Source: JABDEZ01 sp965276955 (GTDB lineage Bacteria > Bacteroidota > Bacteroidia > Chitinophagales > Chitinophagaceae). From it: a stretch of DNA of 64,000 bases. Made by a program: the position numbers and the translations under genes. Every line of letters starts with the position of its first letter. Positions within the stretch are counted from its first letter, which is position 1. Shown here one piece after another: positions 34,256-44,300 of the stretch. The notes beneath the pieces are model-generated. The model did no database searches, was not told where the DNA came from, and worked only from the letters and a program-made list of their open reading frames with translations. The stretch is from assembly GCA_965276955.1 (NCBI GenBank), contig CBDIBP010000036.1:62001-126000 (forward strand), written 5' to 3'.

Positions 34256-36232
34256 CTATTGTTTTTTAAAGTAGTAGGGAGTTTCCTCCAGTTCCAGTAT
34301 TTTATCAAAAAAAGACCGCAATGCAGCGTATTCATTGTGATCAAAAAATGTTTCTTTCATTACAAATGCTGTTTGCACTTTCAGGGTGTTACCACTGCTG
34401 TCAAAACTTGCATCGTAGTTATATTCATTTTGCGTCCTGTATTTATTATTCGCAGAGTGTGTAATGTCCATAAGCTTGTAGCCATTTGGCACTTTGATTT
34501 CTGCTGTATAGTCATACCTGATACTACATGGAAATTCTACAGGAAAATTGCGCTCTTTTTGTTTGAAAGGGTTTGCTGAGAAATACCTTGCTACAATGGG
34601 AGAAATATACATAGCAGCCTTTGTCCAAGGCATTTTAATATCATATTCCAGTGTTACTTTATCGCCTGCATCCTCACTGTTCAGTACTTTGTAGTCCACT
34701 AATTCTGCATAAGGAGGAAGGTTTTTCGATATCTCATTTTTTAGCCATTCTTTGCTCTTCATCATGTGCTCTTTTATCTTCGGACTACGCACATTACCGT
34801 ATGACAAGGTTACCGTTAACGTATACTCACCTGGATCTGCATTTTTCGTGGTCACCACGCATTTTTCATTTTCACTTAGTAGATAGGGCTCCAGGCTTAT
34901 GCCGTAAGATCTGTCCACATCAACTACCCTGCAATAACCGTTATAACATTCTGGCGACAAAGTACCGAATGGCAGATATTTGCCCGACGGGTCGGCCACG
35001 TACTTCGAACTACCTATCACTATAAGTGTAGCAATGTGGTCTATATTTTGAAGAACCGGATATACCTTGGTCAGCTGTACACTTCTTGTCGTTGCCATTA
35101 GTATGGGGTGGCATTCAATATTTGCAGCCCGTAGAAATGCAATAAATAACATATTTAACTCTCTTTCGTTACCCGCTCTCTTTTCAAATATGCTTTGTAA
35201 TGGCGCATCCGATGTCGAAGTGTTCACAATATTAAAACTATCCCGTACATACTTGTATATATGCATTGCTTTTACAAGCCGGCTGGTATCTTTTCCGGCT
35301 ATTGTTAACAACGCTTCTTGTATATAAGAAGCATGGGGTTTTATCCGTTTAAGATACTTATCGTTCTCCAGGTAAAATTTGTCTATTTTTTCCCATGTGT
35401 TGTAAGAGTTATCTTCGTCAATTAAACTTTGACCATTGTTAGCCAGCTGGAAAGATATTTTAGGCAGATAATTCTTTACGTTCGCTACAAAAGGCTCTTC
35501 CGTATAGCCTGGCATATTCCGCACCACCCAATGGCTATTATTATTGTTAATGATCTTGTAGCATGTAAGGGACGACAGTTCTGCTACCTCATCATCTTTA
35601 TTAATTTCTTTAAATGTAAGGCTCCCCTGCAAAACTGTCGATACGCTGAATTTGCTCGAAGTATTTAAACCTACTTCACTGTAAAGTTTAGGCGTACGCG
35701 ATTGAAAATACTCTGTACCTAACTCTAAATACAATGGCTCGTCAACAGAATATTGATAGTCTATCACAGAGCCGGCACGCACAGAAGGCATAGAGAATTT
35801 TATGGCAGAGTAATGTTTATCTGCTCTATCAAATGCTATTGCGTCCTTATCTACTCTGTCTTCGGTCATCACATTATTTTGCCAGTTATAGGTCACAGCC
35901 TTAAGATCAGATAATCCCTCAGGGCCGCCCTGCTTGTTGCGCACATACTCATGTATATCTGCCATGTGCTTTGCTTCATCAGTAACTATCTTTATTACCC
36001 TTCTTACATGCTTGCGCATTATATAGTTTGGCCCTGCTAACTCAATAGCATAATTAACACTCTCATATAGTATAACTGCATTGGCTGTTGTATCTATATC
36101 AAACCTATCCTGCTTAGTATATTTTTCGAAGTAGCCGGGGTAGTCAGGGGTATGGGATCTTGCCTGTACATTTAGACCACATACCATCATTAAAATAGCG
36201 TAATAAAAAGATATCTGTAGTTGTCTCATCAT
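34256..36232 (-). CDS. DUF3857 transglutaminase-like protein, catalytic Cys missing
   Basis: A 658-residue paralogue of its neighbours with a signal peptide (cleaved near VQAR), a DUF3857 domain, a transglutaminase-like domain and a C-terminal beta domain. The active-site stretch reads KRAGNERELNMLF (around residue 350), where active members have KYGDCKAL. The Cys is replaced by Glu. The family segments YVADPSGKYLPFG and CYNGYCRVV are kept, so the fold is probably intact. A binding or scaffold role is likely. Its ATG overlaps the stop of the upstream paralogue by 4 bp. Confidence 0.87.
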   Translation of the reverse strand: MMRQLQISFYYAILMMVCGLNVQARSHTPDYPGYFEKYTKQDRFDIDTTANAVILYESVNYAIELAGPNYIMRKHVRRVIKIVTDEAKHMADIHEYVRNKQGGPEGLSDLKAVTYNWQNNVMTEDRVDKDAIAFDRADKHYSAIKFSMPSVRAGSVIDYQYSVDEPLYLELGTEYFQSRTPKLYSEVGLNTSSKFSVSTVLQGSLTFKEINKDDEVAELSSLTCYKIINNNNSHWVVRNMPGYTEEPFVANVKNYLPKISFQLANNGQSLIDEDNSYNTWEKIDKFYLENDKYLKRIKPHASYIQEALLTIAGKDTSRLVKAMHIYKYVRDSFNIVNTSTSDAPLQSIFEKRAGNERELNMLFIAFLRAANIECHPILMATTRSVQLTKVYPVLQNIDHIATLIVIGSSKYVADPSGKYLPFGTLSPECYNGYCRVVDVDRSYGISLEPYLLSENEKCVVTTKNADPGEYTLTVTLSYGNVRSPKIKEHMMKSKEWLKNEISKNLPPYAELVDYKVLNSEDAGDKVTLEYDIKMPWTKAAMYISPIVARYFSANPFKQKERNFPVEFPCSIRYDYTAEIKVPNGYKLMDITHSANNKYRTQNEYNYDASFDSSGNTLKVQTAFVMKETFFDHNEYAALRSFFDKILELEETPYYFKKQ

Positions 36233-38235
36233 CGTTTTTTGAAAACGTAAGCCGTTTGTTGTGCAGATATAATGTCGCTATAAAACTTTTTCAGGAAGGG
36301 GTAGTCCGTACTTTCCAAATAGGTTTTCCGTTCTGAAAGATGTATGTTAAGATGCAACTGCTTTTCAGAGGCATTATATTCAGCAAGATATCTGAAGTTG
36401 GTCTGTGGTGAGAATTCATAATATGCAGAAGTTACAGAATCGGCCAGATCATATCCCTTAGGTAAAGAAAGGTCCAGGAGATAACTGTCTTCCCGGGCAT
36501 ATGGCAACTCTATCGGGTACTTTCGTTCCACTTCTTTGAATGGATTCTTAGAATAGAACTGGTATAAAAAAACCGGCATATATACTGTTGCTGCCTGCCA
36601 CTTCAAGGATACAGTATATTCTAAAACAAGTGCCGTATCAGGGTTGTTAAGATTAGCTAAATGAAAAGATTCAATTTCAAGATCTTTGTCTATTTCACTT
36701 ATTATAAGCCCTTTAACGTTTGCTGTATCATCTTTCCATTTATGTCGGTAATATGCAGCGTCTATATTACCAAAGTAGTGTTTTACGTGCAGTGTATAGT
36801 GCTCGGGGTTTACATCCACTGTCTTCGCAATGGTCACATTCCTATTCACTATCATGTCCGGTGTAAGATCTACAGCATACCCGCTGTCTTTCGTTACTAC
36901 CCTCGCATACCCATTGTAGCACTTACTGTCTATTACCCCGAACGGTACATATTTATTCGCCGGATCCAGATAATAGTCATTGCCGGCTACTTGCACCTTT
37001 GTGACCATATAATTGATAAAATCGGTTATTGGTAGCTTATCATTCATATGCATATTCGCGGTAGTACTTATAAGTACAGGATCGCACTTAAAGCCGGCTA
37101 TACGCAACATGCCAATGAGCAACAGATTTATTTTATAGGTAGTTCCCCTCTTTTCGTCTATAAGTCCCTCCAATGTTTGTTTGTAGGTTATGCCGGTAGT
37201 GCTATTTGAAAAGTTATCCCTCACATATCTGAAAATATTTTTAGCCAACTGCAATGAATCATGGGCGTTCTTGGTAGCATAGTATACCTGTTTAGTTACT
37301 GTAAAACTTGGCGATTCCAGTTCTTTCAGAAAATATTCATTACTCAAAAACCTATGATTTATTTCTTTCCAATTTGGGTCAAAATTTATAAATTTATAAG
37401 AACCTCCGGCAGTAAACTTTACTTGTAAACTCACCTGAAAAAATATTTTTTCCAAATAATTCGCAATATTGGTAACATATGTTTCATCGTAGTATGCTGG
37501 CACATTTTTTCTTACCCACCTTCTTGTTGCAAAATTATCTCCCAAATTTTTACTGTTATAAAATGCAAGGGGAACAAGAGTATCAGCTACGTCACTATCA
37601 TCAGCAAAAGTTTTGAAAGCATAAAGGGTCTTGGTAACATCCCTGTAAAGCATATTATTGTTTGCTTTGAGCTCAACTTCAGAATATAATTTCGGTATTT
37701 TTTCCTGAAAGGGCCAAAAGCCAAAAATATCTGTAAGGGGTTCATCAAGGCAAAATTCATATTCTATAATAGAGCCCGCAGAAACATCAGGCATAGAAAA
37801 CTTCATAAGAAATACATTGTTGCTTGCCGCCTCTTTCCTTACTGTTGATAGATCCAAAATAGATTCGGTCATCTTGTTATCCCGCCAGTTATACGTCTTA
37901 CCAGAGATCTGTGAGAAATCGAAATAATAATAATTATTAAGCGGGGCCATATCTGCCACATCAGAATATTGCTTACCCTCGTCGGTTAATACTTTTATTA
38001 TTTTGTGCACATATTTATGCTGGCATAGCCCATACTTAGTAGATATGTAAATATAAAAATACACTTTCTCATACAGTACAATTGCATTGGCAGATGTATC
38101 AAGTGAATACGACTTTTTAGTGATATTTTCTTTTATAAGCTCTGGACCGGGGGTATATATCTTAGCAAAAGTATCTGAGGATGGAATGATCATTAATAAT
38201 AGAAAAAAAAGATAACGCAATAAGCTTTTTATCAT
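36229..38235 (-). CDS. DUF3857 transglutaminase-like protein, catalytic Cys missing
   Basis: A 668-residue first gene of the operon. It has a signal peptide (cleaved near TFAK), a DUF3857 domain, a transglutaminase-like domain and a C-terminal beta domain. The site that should hold the catalytic Cys reads DEKRGTTYKINLLL (about residue 364), with Thr in its place. YYLDPANKYVPFG and CYNGYARVV match the second paralogue. It overlaps the next gene by 4 bp (ATGA). The upstream region holds the terminator of the cyclic glucan synthase gene, so this operon needs its own promoter within 38236-38274, which I cannot identify. Confidence 0.87.
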   Translation of the reverse strand: MIKSLLRYLFFLLLMIIPSSDTFAKIYTPGPELIKENITKKSYSLDTSANAIVLYEKVYFYIYISTKYGLCQHKYVHKIIKVLTDEGKQYSDVADMAPLNNYYYFDFSQISGKTYNWRDNKMTESILDLSTVRKEAASNNVFLMKFSMPDVSAGSIIEYEFCLDEPLTDIFGFWPFQEKIPKLYSEVELKANNNMLYRDVTKTLYAFKTFADDSDVADTLVPLAFYNSKNLGDNFATRRWVRKNVPAYYDETYVTNIANYLEKIFFQVSLQVKFTAGGSYKFINFDPNWKEINHRFLSNEYFLKELESPSFTVTKQVYYATKNAHDSLQLAKNIFRYVRDNFSNSTTGITYKQTLEGLIDEKRGTTYKINLLLIGMLRIAGFKCDPVLISTTANMHMNDKLPITDFINYMVTKVQVAGNDYYLDPANKYVPFGVIDSKCYNGYARVVTKDSGYAVDLTPDMIVNRNVTIAKTVDVNPEHYTLHVKHYFGNIDAAYYRHKWKDDTANVKGLIISEIDKDLEIESFHLANLNNPDTALVLEYTVSLKWQAATVYMPVFLYQFYSKNPFKEVERKYPIELPYAREDSYLLDLSLPKGYDLADSVTSAYYEFSPQTNFRYLAEYNASEKQLHLNIHLSERKTYLESTDYPFLKKFYSDIISAQQTAYVFKKR

Positions 38236-38274
38236 AACATTAGTATTCCTGTGGGTTTACAGGAGGTGAAAATA

Positions 38275-38312
38275 ATAAAAAACGGTGATGTATCTATTTA
38301 TACATCACCGTT
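38275..38312 (-). terminator. Rho-independent terminator of the cyclic glucan synthase gene
   Basis: A 13-bp perfect stem (AACGGTGATGTAT with ATACATCACCGTT) has a 6-nt loop and runs into a T run on the minus strand. It is 30 bp after the stop at 38343 and 40 bp before the start of the next gene. Confidence 0.85.
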
Positions 38313-38342
38313 ACAGGTTAAAATTATATGATTTTTTTTGCG

Positions 38343-41300
38343 CTAGCCTTTACTTATCACAAGCGCTACCACATGCGTCTTCCCGTCATCAATTAACTGC
38401 AAACTATTGTCAGGCATTTTTGCGCCATCCATCGTTAGCCCGGCCTTTCTATTGTTGTCTTGCAGCACAGTGATGTCAAAATGCGTGCTATGATACCGGT
38501 ACTGTAGCTTGAAGGACTTCCATTTTGCAGGTATGCATGGTTGCAGCAATAGCTTACCATTTTCCAGTTTTATACCCAGTATATGTTCTACTATCAGCTG
38601 GTAGGTCCACCCTGCAGATCCGGTATACCATGTCCACCCGCCACGGCCGGTGTGTGGTGCTACCGCATACACATCTGCGGCCATCACATACGGCTCTACC
38701 TTATATGTCTCAATACTCTCTGCAGTGCCACCATGATTTACAGGGTTCACCAGGCTAAATAGTTCCCACACTTTTTCATTATCGCCAAGTGCAGCAAAGG
38801 CCATAATGGTCCATATGGCAGCGTGGGTATATTGGCCACCGTTCTCACGCACACCCGGCACATAACCTCTTATGTAGCCTGGGTTATTGCCTGTTTTATC
38901 AAATGGTGGGTCCAGCAGTTGTATCAGCGCCTTATCTCTGCGTACCAAATATTTATCTACCGATGCCATCGCCATTACAGACCGTTCCGGCTGCCCACCA
39001 CCAGATATTACAGACCAGCTTTGAGATATAGAATCTATACGGCATTCTGTGTTGGTAGCAGAGCCGAGCGGCGTGCCATCATCAAAATAGGCACGTCTGT
39101 ACCACTCGCCATCCCAGGCATTCGTGTTCACATTGGTGTGCAGTTTTTCAGCTTCATTTTTGCACTCTGTTACAAATGCCTGGTCCCCATATTTTTGCGC
39201 TATTTCGGCGAACTGGTTCAGCACATTATACTGGAAAAATGCAAGCCACACGCTTTCACCTTTCCCCTCTGCACCTACTTTATCCATACCATCATTCCAG
39301 TCGCCAGAGCCTATTAGTGGCAGGCCATGTGTACCAAATTTAAATCCGTTGCGTATTGCTGCCACACAGTGGTTGTACAACTTATCTGTTTGTGCAGAGG
39401 CAAATGGAAGATCGTAATAAGATTCTTCGCCGTGGTTCAGTAAGCGGCCTTCCAGGTAATGCACCTGTTCATCCAGCACACCTGTATCGCCTGTGGCCAT
39501 TACATATCGTGCAGTGATGTATGGCAGCCACAAGAAGTCATCTGAGCAAGTAGTGCGCACACCCCGTCCTGTAGGTGGGTGCCACCAGTGTTGCACATCA
39601 CCTTCCTTAAACTGGCGCGAAGCGCATAACAGTATCTGCGCCCTGGCTATATCTGGCCGGGTATGCACCAGCGATATCACATCCTGCAATTGGTCGCGGA
39701 AACCCCATGCCCCACCCGATTGGTAAAAACCACTGCGGGCCACTATTCTGCTGCTTATTGTCTGGTAGGTAAGCCAGCCATTGGTTATCAAATTAAGGGC
39801 TTCATCTGGGGTGTCCACTTGCACAGCGCACAGTGTCTCGTTCCAGTAGTTATGCACCCTGTCCCTTGCCTCACTTGCCGCAACAGACCCTTTGAATAGT
39901 TTGGCTATCCTTTGCGCATCTGCGTCATTTTTTCCACTTCCCAGTCTGAATATGATCTCTTTTTCCTGCCCGTCATATAGGTCGAAAGCTACTTGTATCG
40001 CAGAGCATGGATCAAGACCACTGCTTACCTTGTTCGATAGTTTGCTTCGGTTCATAGCCTCGGGGTTTTGCAGCGTGCCATTGCGCCCTACAAATTCCGT
40101 GCGGTCTGTCGTCACTGTGCGCCTGGTCTCATCCACGTCAAAGAAAGCAACCATATCAGCAAATATGGTATTGTACCTGTTCCTCGAGAACAAAGCACCA
40201 GTTTCTGCATCAGTTTCTGTTACCACATGCATCAGCGATTTAGGTCTTAACTCAGCCAGCACCCACTCCATATACCCTGTAGCTGTAAGCTTCCTTTGCC
40301 TTCCCGATAGGTTCTTTATTTTTATCACAGTGAATCTTATCGTTTCCTGTGTGTCCACATACACCCACATCTCTGTGTGTATACCGTTCTCTATATGCTC
40401 AAATACACTGTACCCAAAACCATGTCGGGTTATGTATGGCGTTGTACCACACTTAGGCTGTGGTGATGGCGACCAGTAGTATCCGGTCTCTTCATCCCGC
40501 AGGTAGTAGGCTTCACCACACGTATCACTTACCGGGTCGTTGTTCCAAGGTGTCAGCCGGTACTCGTGCGCATTTTCAGCCCAGCTATAGGCCCCACCAC
40601 TTTCTGATATCACGCTGCCAAACCCCGCATTCGCTATCACATTCACCCATGGCGATGGTGTCGTCTTGCCATCGGTTATACTAATTATATATTCCTTTCC
40701 GTCCTTAGTGAACCCACCATAGCCGTTAAAGAATATCAGGTCAGCAGGTAGGGTCACTGTTCTCTGTTCGCGATCAGGAATGTGTGCTATTGTTGGCGTC
40801 AGTAATGCAGGCATTGTCTTCACTACCACACGTCTGTTCAGCTGCTCTGCAAGTGTACCATCGCTATCATCAATAATAATGCGGGCTACGGTCTGGAACA
40901 GTATCCTGTCTTCTTCCGATACCTGGTCTACTGATCGTACAAATATACCTCCGGGCCTGTCTGTGTTATACACGCTGTTGTTAGCAGCTATAAGTCCCAG
41001 TATCTGGTCTTGCAGTAGCTGACGATAGGTACCATGGTCCTCATTTAGTATCACCAGGTCCACATAAAGTCCCTTTAGCCGCCAGTACGCATGGGCCTGC
41101 ACCAGTTGCTTTACCATCTCTATATTCTCAGTATCCTGCACACGCAGCAATACTATAGGCAGGTCTCCTGATATGGAATAACTCCACAGCCCTGATTGCC
41201 CTTTATGGTTGCGATTGATGACCGCTGGTTCGGTGCGTAAGTTAGCATTAGCATAAATGATAGAGCCTGCAAGCCTGCTGTATAACTGTGCATCTGCTTC

Positions 41301-44300
41301 CACTGCATTTATCTGCCGTAGCAGCACATGGCTATGTGTCCACGAAAGTTCGAACGCTCTGTTCTTCAGGTGCCTGTCCTTATACTTTTCCATCATACCG
41401 GTGCACACCTCGCGTGTGTCTGCTATGCCCAGCACCATATCTATTGTTATGACCTGGTTTGGCTTCAGCACTATGCGGTACCTTATAGCTACTATAGGGT
41501 CCAGCACAGAGCCCTCGCTGCCAGATAGTGTATTCCCATCCTCCATTGCCTGCGGGTTAGCTACCGTATTACCCCGCCCTATAAACTTCATCCGGTCCGT
41601 CTCGTACCATACCGCTTCGCTATCTGCACCATTCACCGTCATCAGGTGAAACATCCATGGCGGTTGTTCATTCGAAGCTCGTGGTCTGCGGGTGCATATT
41701 ATTGCCCCCTGTCCCTGCAATATTTCGGTCTGCACAAAAAGATTGCTGAACGATGGGTGAGACATATCTGCAGATAATGGTGCAAGCACTACCTCTGCAT
41801 AGCTGGTCACCTCTATCACGCGCCGTGCCGATGTGCGGTTGGTAATGCGCAGACGGCGCATTTCTATATCGTCTTCCGGCGATACAACTATTTCCGTATA
41901 GGTCTCTATTCCATTATCTCTTCTCCTGAATTCGGCATGCCCCATAGAGAACACAGCCTCGTAGGTCTTATATGGCTTCAGCGTAGGTTGAAATGTATTG
42001 GACCAGAAATCGCCATTCTCTATGTCTTTTATGTAGCAGAACATACCCCAGTTATCGCGGGTGGCATCTTCTCTCCATCGGGTCACTGCAAGATCTTTCC
42101 AGCAGCTATAGCCACCGCCGGCATTCGTTACCACTACCTGGTACTTACTGTTCGATAACAGATGCACTTCCGGTACCGGCGTATTAGGCGTGTTTATAAT
42201 ACGCATTTGCGGCTCGCTTACTTCTACACGTGTATCCACTATATCAGAAGTATGGGAGTAGAATATCGTAGCGCGTGGCAGTCTTTCCTGCAGCAGCAGC
42301 AAGGTGGCCTGTATTTGTGGCTCTGCCTCAAAACGGCGTTGCATAGGTTTGTTCAGCAATAGATAGGATAGTGACAATAATCCCATACCCTGGTGGTGGG
42401 CCATATAAGATCGTACTATGGCGCAGGTCTGCCCGCGCGGCAGGCGCACCGGCGTGTAGTCTACAGCTTCAAAGAAGCCATACGCGCCTTCATACTTTTC
42501 TTTGGTCATTTGCTGCAGGTTAGCAGTAGCTTCTTCTGGTGCTACCATTAATGCCAGCATAGTGGCGTATGGCGCTATTACCAGGTCGTCGCCAAGTCCG
42601 CGTTTCAGTCCCAGCCCTGGTACACCAAAAGCACGATACTGATAGTTAAGATTGGTATCCACTGTATTGTATCCCGATTCTGATATGCCCCACGGCACAC
42701 CACGTTGTCTGCCATATTCTATCTGCCTGGCTACCGATGAGCGATTGGTCTGGTCAAGTAATGTATTTTCATAGGTAGGCATTACCAGCAGCGGCATCAA
42801 ATATTCGAACATGGAGCCACTCCACGATAACAAGGTTGGTTCCCCACCTGCATGCGTCAGCAACCTGCCCAGTGCGAACCAGCTTTCCTGTTCCATTTTT
42901 CCCTGTGCTATGGCCACGAAAACACACAACCGTACCTCCGATGCCAGCAGATCATAATAGCTGGCGTCATTGCGGTGTTCTTCCACATTATATCCTATAC
43001 GGAACAGCTTCTTAGATCGGTCGTACAGAAATTCATATTCCATGTCCGCTATCTCATTGCATTGTTTGCCCAGCGCTTCAATAGTTGCTACACGCTCTGC
43101 TGCATGCTTACTACCTTCCTGTACCAGGGCAGTTATTTTGGTCAGCCACTTTGCTAATGTCTCATTTGCAGTTCCTATCGCTTCTTCAATAACAGGCAAC
43201 AGGGTATTTTCTGCCTTGGCTACATCCATCAGGGTCGGGTTATCCAGTACACTCAGTTGCATACCTGCAGGCAGCTCTTCCATCACCCACGGAGCCAGCT
43301 GCATTATATTGTTCCGGGCATCGTTTATCTGCGCCAGCAATGCCTCCATCCATTCTATACACGTATGGTCCACATCTTCTGATGTTTTTTGGGGCAGGTC
43401 AGCTGCAAGCACTACAAGTCTGTCCAGTTTCGATAATACATCCCTTACTGAGATAGGTGTTTCCAGCACCAGCACATCCAGCTCTATACGAAACTTTTGA
43501 ATGGCGCTATTCTTCGTTCTCATCAGGTCCATTATCACGTAAAAGGTATCCGAGATACCTTCATAGATACGTGGGTCAATGATACCTTTCCACAACACCT
43601 CATACAGCCCTTGCCGTAAGGTGATAAGGTGCCCCGCAAAGTTCCCGCTGTCCACTGTAGATATGTAGCGTGGATACAATGGTGCAAGGGTTTGTGTATC
43701 ATACCAGTTATACAAGTGGCCTCTGTACTTTTCCAGCTTGTTTATTGTAGCTACAGTATTCGCGGTGCGTTCAATGAGCATTTTGTTGGATATAAATCCA
43801 AGGTCGTAAGCGGTAAGATTCGCCAGCATAGATAGCCCTATGTTGGTGGGCGATGTACGGTGCGCTATCACTTCTACCGGCTCTTCCTGGTAGTTGTCGG
43901 GCGGCAGGAAATTATCCGCTACACCTACAAAGCGATCGAAGAATGCCCAGGTCTTCCGTGCCAGTTTTTGAAGGTATATCTTTTGGTGTGCGTCCAGGTC
44001 GGCCGTTTTGGGCTTCAGTGGCAGGCTTATCCACCACGCTATGCCTGGCGATGCAAGCCATAGCAGCAGTAAAGGTGCAGCAAGCGCTATAGTGGTAGGC
44101 TCATAACTACTCAGGTATGCAATAGAGACGATCGCTAAAAAAGGGCCTATCCACATCGTGCGGTAGGTAGCGCCAAGGCTTTTATTACCTCTCACTTTTG
44201 TGCTTGTAGATACCGTCCATTCCAGCAGGCCTTTGTTGGTCACTATCATACGCCAGCTGGTACGTATTATAGCATCCAGGTTATAGTATGCTTCATAGGG

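Noticed and set aside
39892..40479. Long open frames antisense to the cyclic glucan synthase gene
   Set aside because: They lie opposite a clearly coding, motif-rich gene, have no recognisable domain, and reflect codon bias on the other strand.
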